This document shows, one piece after another, positions 4,594 to 6,184 of a stretch of DNA of 6,184 bases (its first letter is position 1; every line of letters starts with the position of its first letter). The notes below the pieces were generated by a model, which did not search any database, had not been told where the DNA came from, and was given only the letters and a program-made list of their open reading frames with translations. Origin of the DNA: Terriglobales bacterium (GTDB taxonomy: Bacteria > Acidobacteriota > Terriglobia > Terriglobales > Acidobacteriaceae); NCBI GenBank assembly GCA_019241735.1, contig JAFAWN010000412.1, forward strand, positions 1 through 6,184. The letters run 5' to 3'. The position numbers and the translations under genes were made by a program.

Positions 4594-6184
4594 ATGCAGG
4601 TCGCAGCTCCAAAAATAATTCTGCTGGTAAGCATTCTGTTTGCTTGCCTCGCGGCGTCTGCTGAAGCCGATTCCCCCGATGCGGAAGGCCATCAGTGGTG
4701 GCAGCACGCGGTTTTTTACGAGATCTATCCCAGGAGCTTTGCCGACAGCGATAACGACGGAATCGGTGACCTGCCAGGAATTGCCTCCAAGCTTGACTAC
4801 TTAAGCTGGCTGGGAGTGGATGCATTGTGGCTGACGCCATGCTATCCCTCGCCCCAGGTAGATTTCGGCTACGACGTTTCGGGCTACGAGAACATTGATC
4901 CGATGTACGGGACTCTGGCGGACTTCGATAATCTCGAAAAAGAAGCGGAGAAGCGCAACATCCGGCTGATCATGGATTTTGTGATAAACCACACCTCCGA
5001 CCAGCATCCATGGTTCATCGACTCCCGCGCCTCGCGGCAATTAGCGCGCCGGGACTGGTACATTTGGCGCGATGGAAAACAACAGGGTCGGCCCCCCAAC
5101 AACTGGGCGTCGATTTTCGGCGGCTCGGCGTGGGCATTTGATTCAAATACGGGCCAATATTACTACCACGCCTTCTATCCCCAGCAGCCAGATTTGAACT
5201 GGCGGAATCCCGCTGTCCGCAAGGCTATGTTCGATGTTACGCGATGGTGGTATAAGCGCGGAGTTGCCGGCTTCCGCCTGGATGCTGTCGACACTCTGTT
5301 TGAAGATCCAAAGCTGCGCGACAACCCCTTGCTCCCTGGCAAGAACGCATTGGGAGATCCCAATACGGATCCGAAGTACAACCGCAACCTTCCTGAACTC
5401 CACGACGTATTGCGGGATTTGCGCAAGGTTGCCGATCACAACGGGGCGGTGCTGATCGGTGAGACTTGGACGAACGACATCGGTGCGCTTAAACGCTATT
5501 ACGGCGAGCATAACGACGAGGTGAACCTGCCGATGGATTTCATGTTCGCCACCGTTAACAAGCTCTCAGCGGCGGAGTTCCGAAAACAAATTCAATTAGT
5601 AGATGACTCGGGTGGCTGGCCGGTTTACGTGTTTAGCAACCACGACATCCGCAGAATGTACGACCGCTATGGCGAGGAAGCGCACAATGATCGTGTTGCC
5701 AAAGACCGAATCGCGAAGTTGATGGCGTCGCTTTATTTGACTCTTCGAGGCACTGCGATCATGTACTACGGTGAAGAGATTGGGATGGAAAACAACGATC
5801 CTAAGCGGCTGAAAGATGTGAAGGACCCGATCGGACGCAGGAACTGGCCAAAAGAAAAAGGCCGTGATGGTGAGCGCACCCCCATGCAGTGGAACGCGAG
5901 CCTTAATGCCGGGTTCAGCTCCCATACTCCGTGGCTTCCGGTTGACCCGCAATACAAGACCTACAACGTGGCCGTGGAGAAGAAAGACCCGGCCTCAATT
6001 CTCAATTACTACCGCCAACTGCTGCGACTTCGCCACTCCAACCAGGCCTTAGCTGAAGGCAAATACCTTCCGCCTAACGAAAACGATCCTGATGTGCTGG
6101 CGTTCCTCAGGACCTACAAAGGCCAGAATGTCCTGGTAATTCTGAATATGAGCGGTCGCCGGCAGCTTGTGAAGCTTGATCTGC
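4594..6184 (+). CDS. Exported GH13 alpha-glucosidase / oligo-1,6-glucosidase-type enzyme, 3' end beyond the window
   Basis: 530 codons lie in the window with no stop. Families of this type run about 540-560 residues, so only part of the C-terminal beta domain is missing. An in-frame TAG at 4582-4584 makes the ATG at 4594 the first start; GGTAGAG 7 nt upstream is a modest ribosome site. A signal peptide is visible (K7, hydrophobic 8-21, AxA at A21-S-A23), so it acts in the periplasm or outside. The GH13 barrel begins at W35-W36 (WWQHAVFYEIYPRSF). It has the D51-x-D53-x-D55-x-I57-x-D59 calcium loop of alpha-glucosidases, substrate Asp94, region I DFVINH (128-133), region V QPDLN (198-202), nucleophile Asp230 in GFRLDAVD, acid/base Glu290 in IGETW, and stabiliser Asp351 in SNHD. 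RTPMQW (428-433) is also family-typical. QPDLN marks the oligo-1,6-glucosidase group, but Ala231 after the nucleophile, rather than Val, favours alpha-1,4 bonds. It would release glucose from maltooligosaccharides or related alpha-glucosides. Exact subfamily and specificity are uncertain. Confidence 0.93.
   Translation, partial: MQVAAPKIILLVSILFACLAASAEADSPDAEGHQWWQHAVFYEIYPRSFADSDNDGIGDLPGIASKLDYLSWLGVDALWLTPCYPSPQVDFGYDVSGYENIDPMYGTLADFDNLEKEAEKRNIRLIMDFVINHTSDQHPWFIDSRASRQLARRDWYIWRDGKQQGRPPNNWASIFGGSAWAFDSNTGQYYYHAFYPQQPDLNWRNPAVRKAMFDVTRWWYKRGVAGFRLDAVDTLFEDPKLRDNPLLPGKNALGDPNTDPKYNRNLPELHDVLRDLRKVADHNGAVLIGETWTNDIGALKRYYGEHNDEVNLPMDFMFATVNKLSAAEFRKQIQLVDDSGGWPVYVFSNHDIRRMYDRYGEEAHNDRVAKDRIAKLMASLYLTLRGTAIMYYGEEIGMENNDPKRLKDVKDPIGRRNWPKEKGRDGERTPMQWNASLNAGFSSHTPWLPVDPQYKTYNVAVEKKDPASILNYYRQLLRLRHSNQALAEGKYLPPNENDPDVLAFLRTYKGQNVLVILNMSGRRQLVKLDL

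Overview
This is a 6.2 kb stretch of bacterial chromosome with about 55% GC by eye and mixed gene orientation. It carries seven protein-coding genes, two of them cut by the window edges. The gene set suggests an Acidobacteriota-type soil bacterium. The pointers are a small PilZ protein with a VN-x-QGCG core, a secreted GH13 glucosidase, a PF14907-type nucleotidyltransferase, and a GTG-started three-helix membrane protein. This is inferred from recalled family resemblance, not from a search. No tRNA, rRNA, CRISPR array, insertion sequence or integration scar was seen.

Left part (1-2533): a nucleotidyltransferase gene on the minus strand runs off the left edge and starts with GTG at 843. It is divergent from a two-gene ABC-2 export operon, ATPase 930-1727 and permease 1724-2533, joined by an ATGA overlap. 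The 86-bp gap between them holds a near-palindromic TATAATA (896-902) that reads as a -10 element on both strands, so the two units may share one promoter region. The exporter's substrate is not evident. The nucleotidyltransferase beside it hints at a modify-and-export locus, possibly a peptide or glycan, whose remainder would lie left of the window.

Middle part (2534-4443): a stand-alone PilZ-domain gene on the plus strand converges on three minus-strand genes. These are a small three-helix membrane protein of unknown function (3212-3493, GTG start with a strong Shine-Dalgarno), a YggX-type Fe(II)-trafficking/oxidative-damage protein (3592-3864), and a secreted Pro/Ser/Thr-rich low-complexity protein with tandem NPPNPPQPAT repeats (4015-4443). 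A clear intrinsic terminator (3947-3980, minus strand) separates the secreted-protein gene from yggX, which has its own extended -10 candidate.

Right part (4444-6184): a 150-bp divergent regulatory gap leads into a signal-peptide-bearing GH13 alpha-glucosidase. All four catalytic regions are intact and it runs off the right edge. This part looks like exported alpha-glucan or maltooligosaccharide use.

Nothing in the window stands out as a definite new system. The best leads are the nucleotidyltransferase/ABC-2 divergon with its bidirectional promoter and the repeat-bearing secreted protein.
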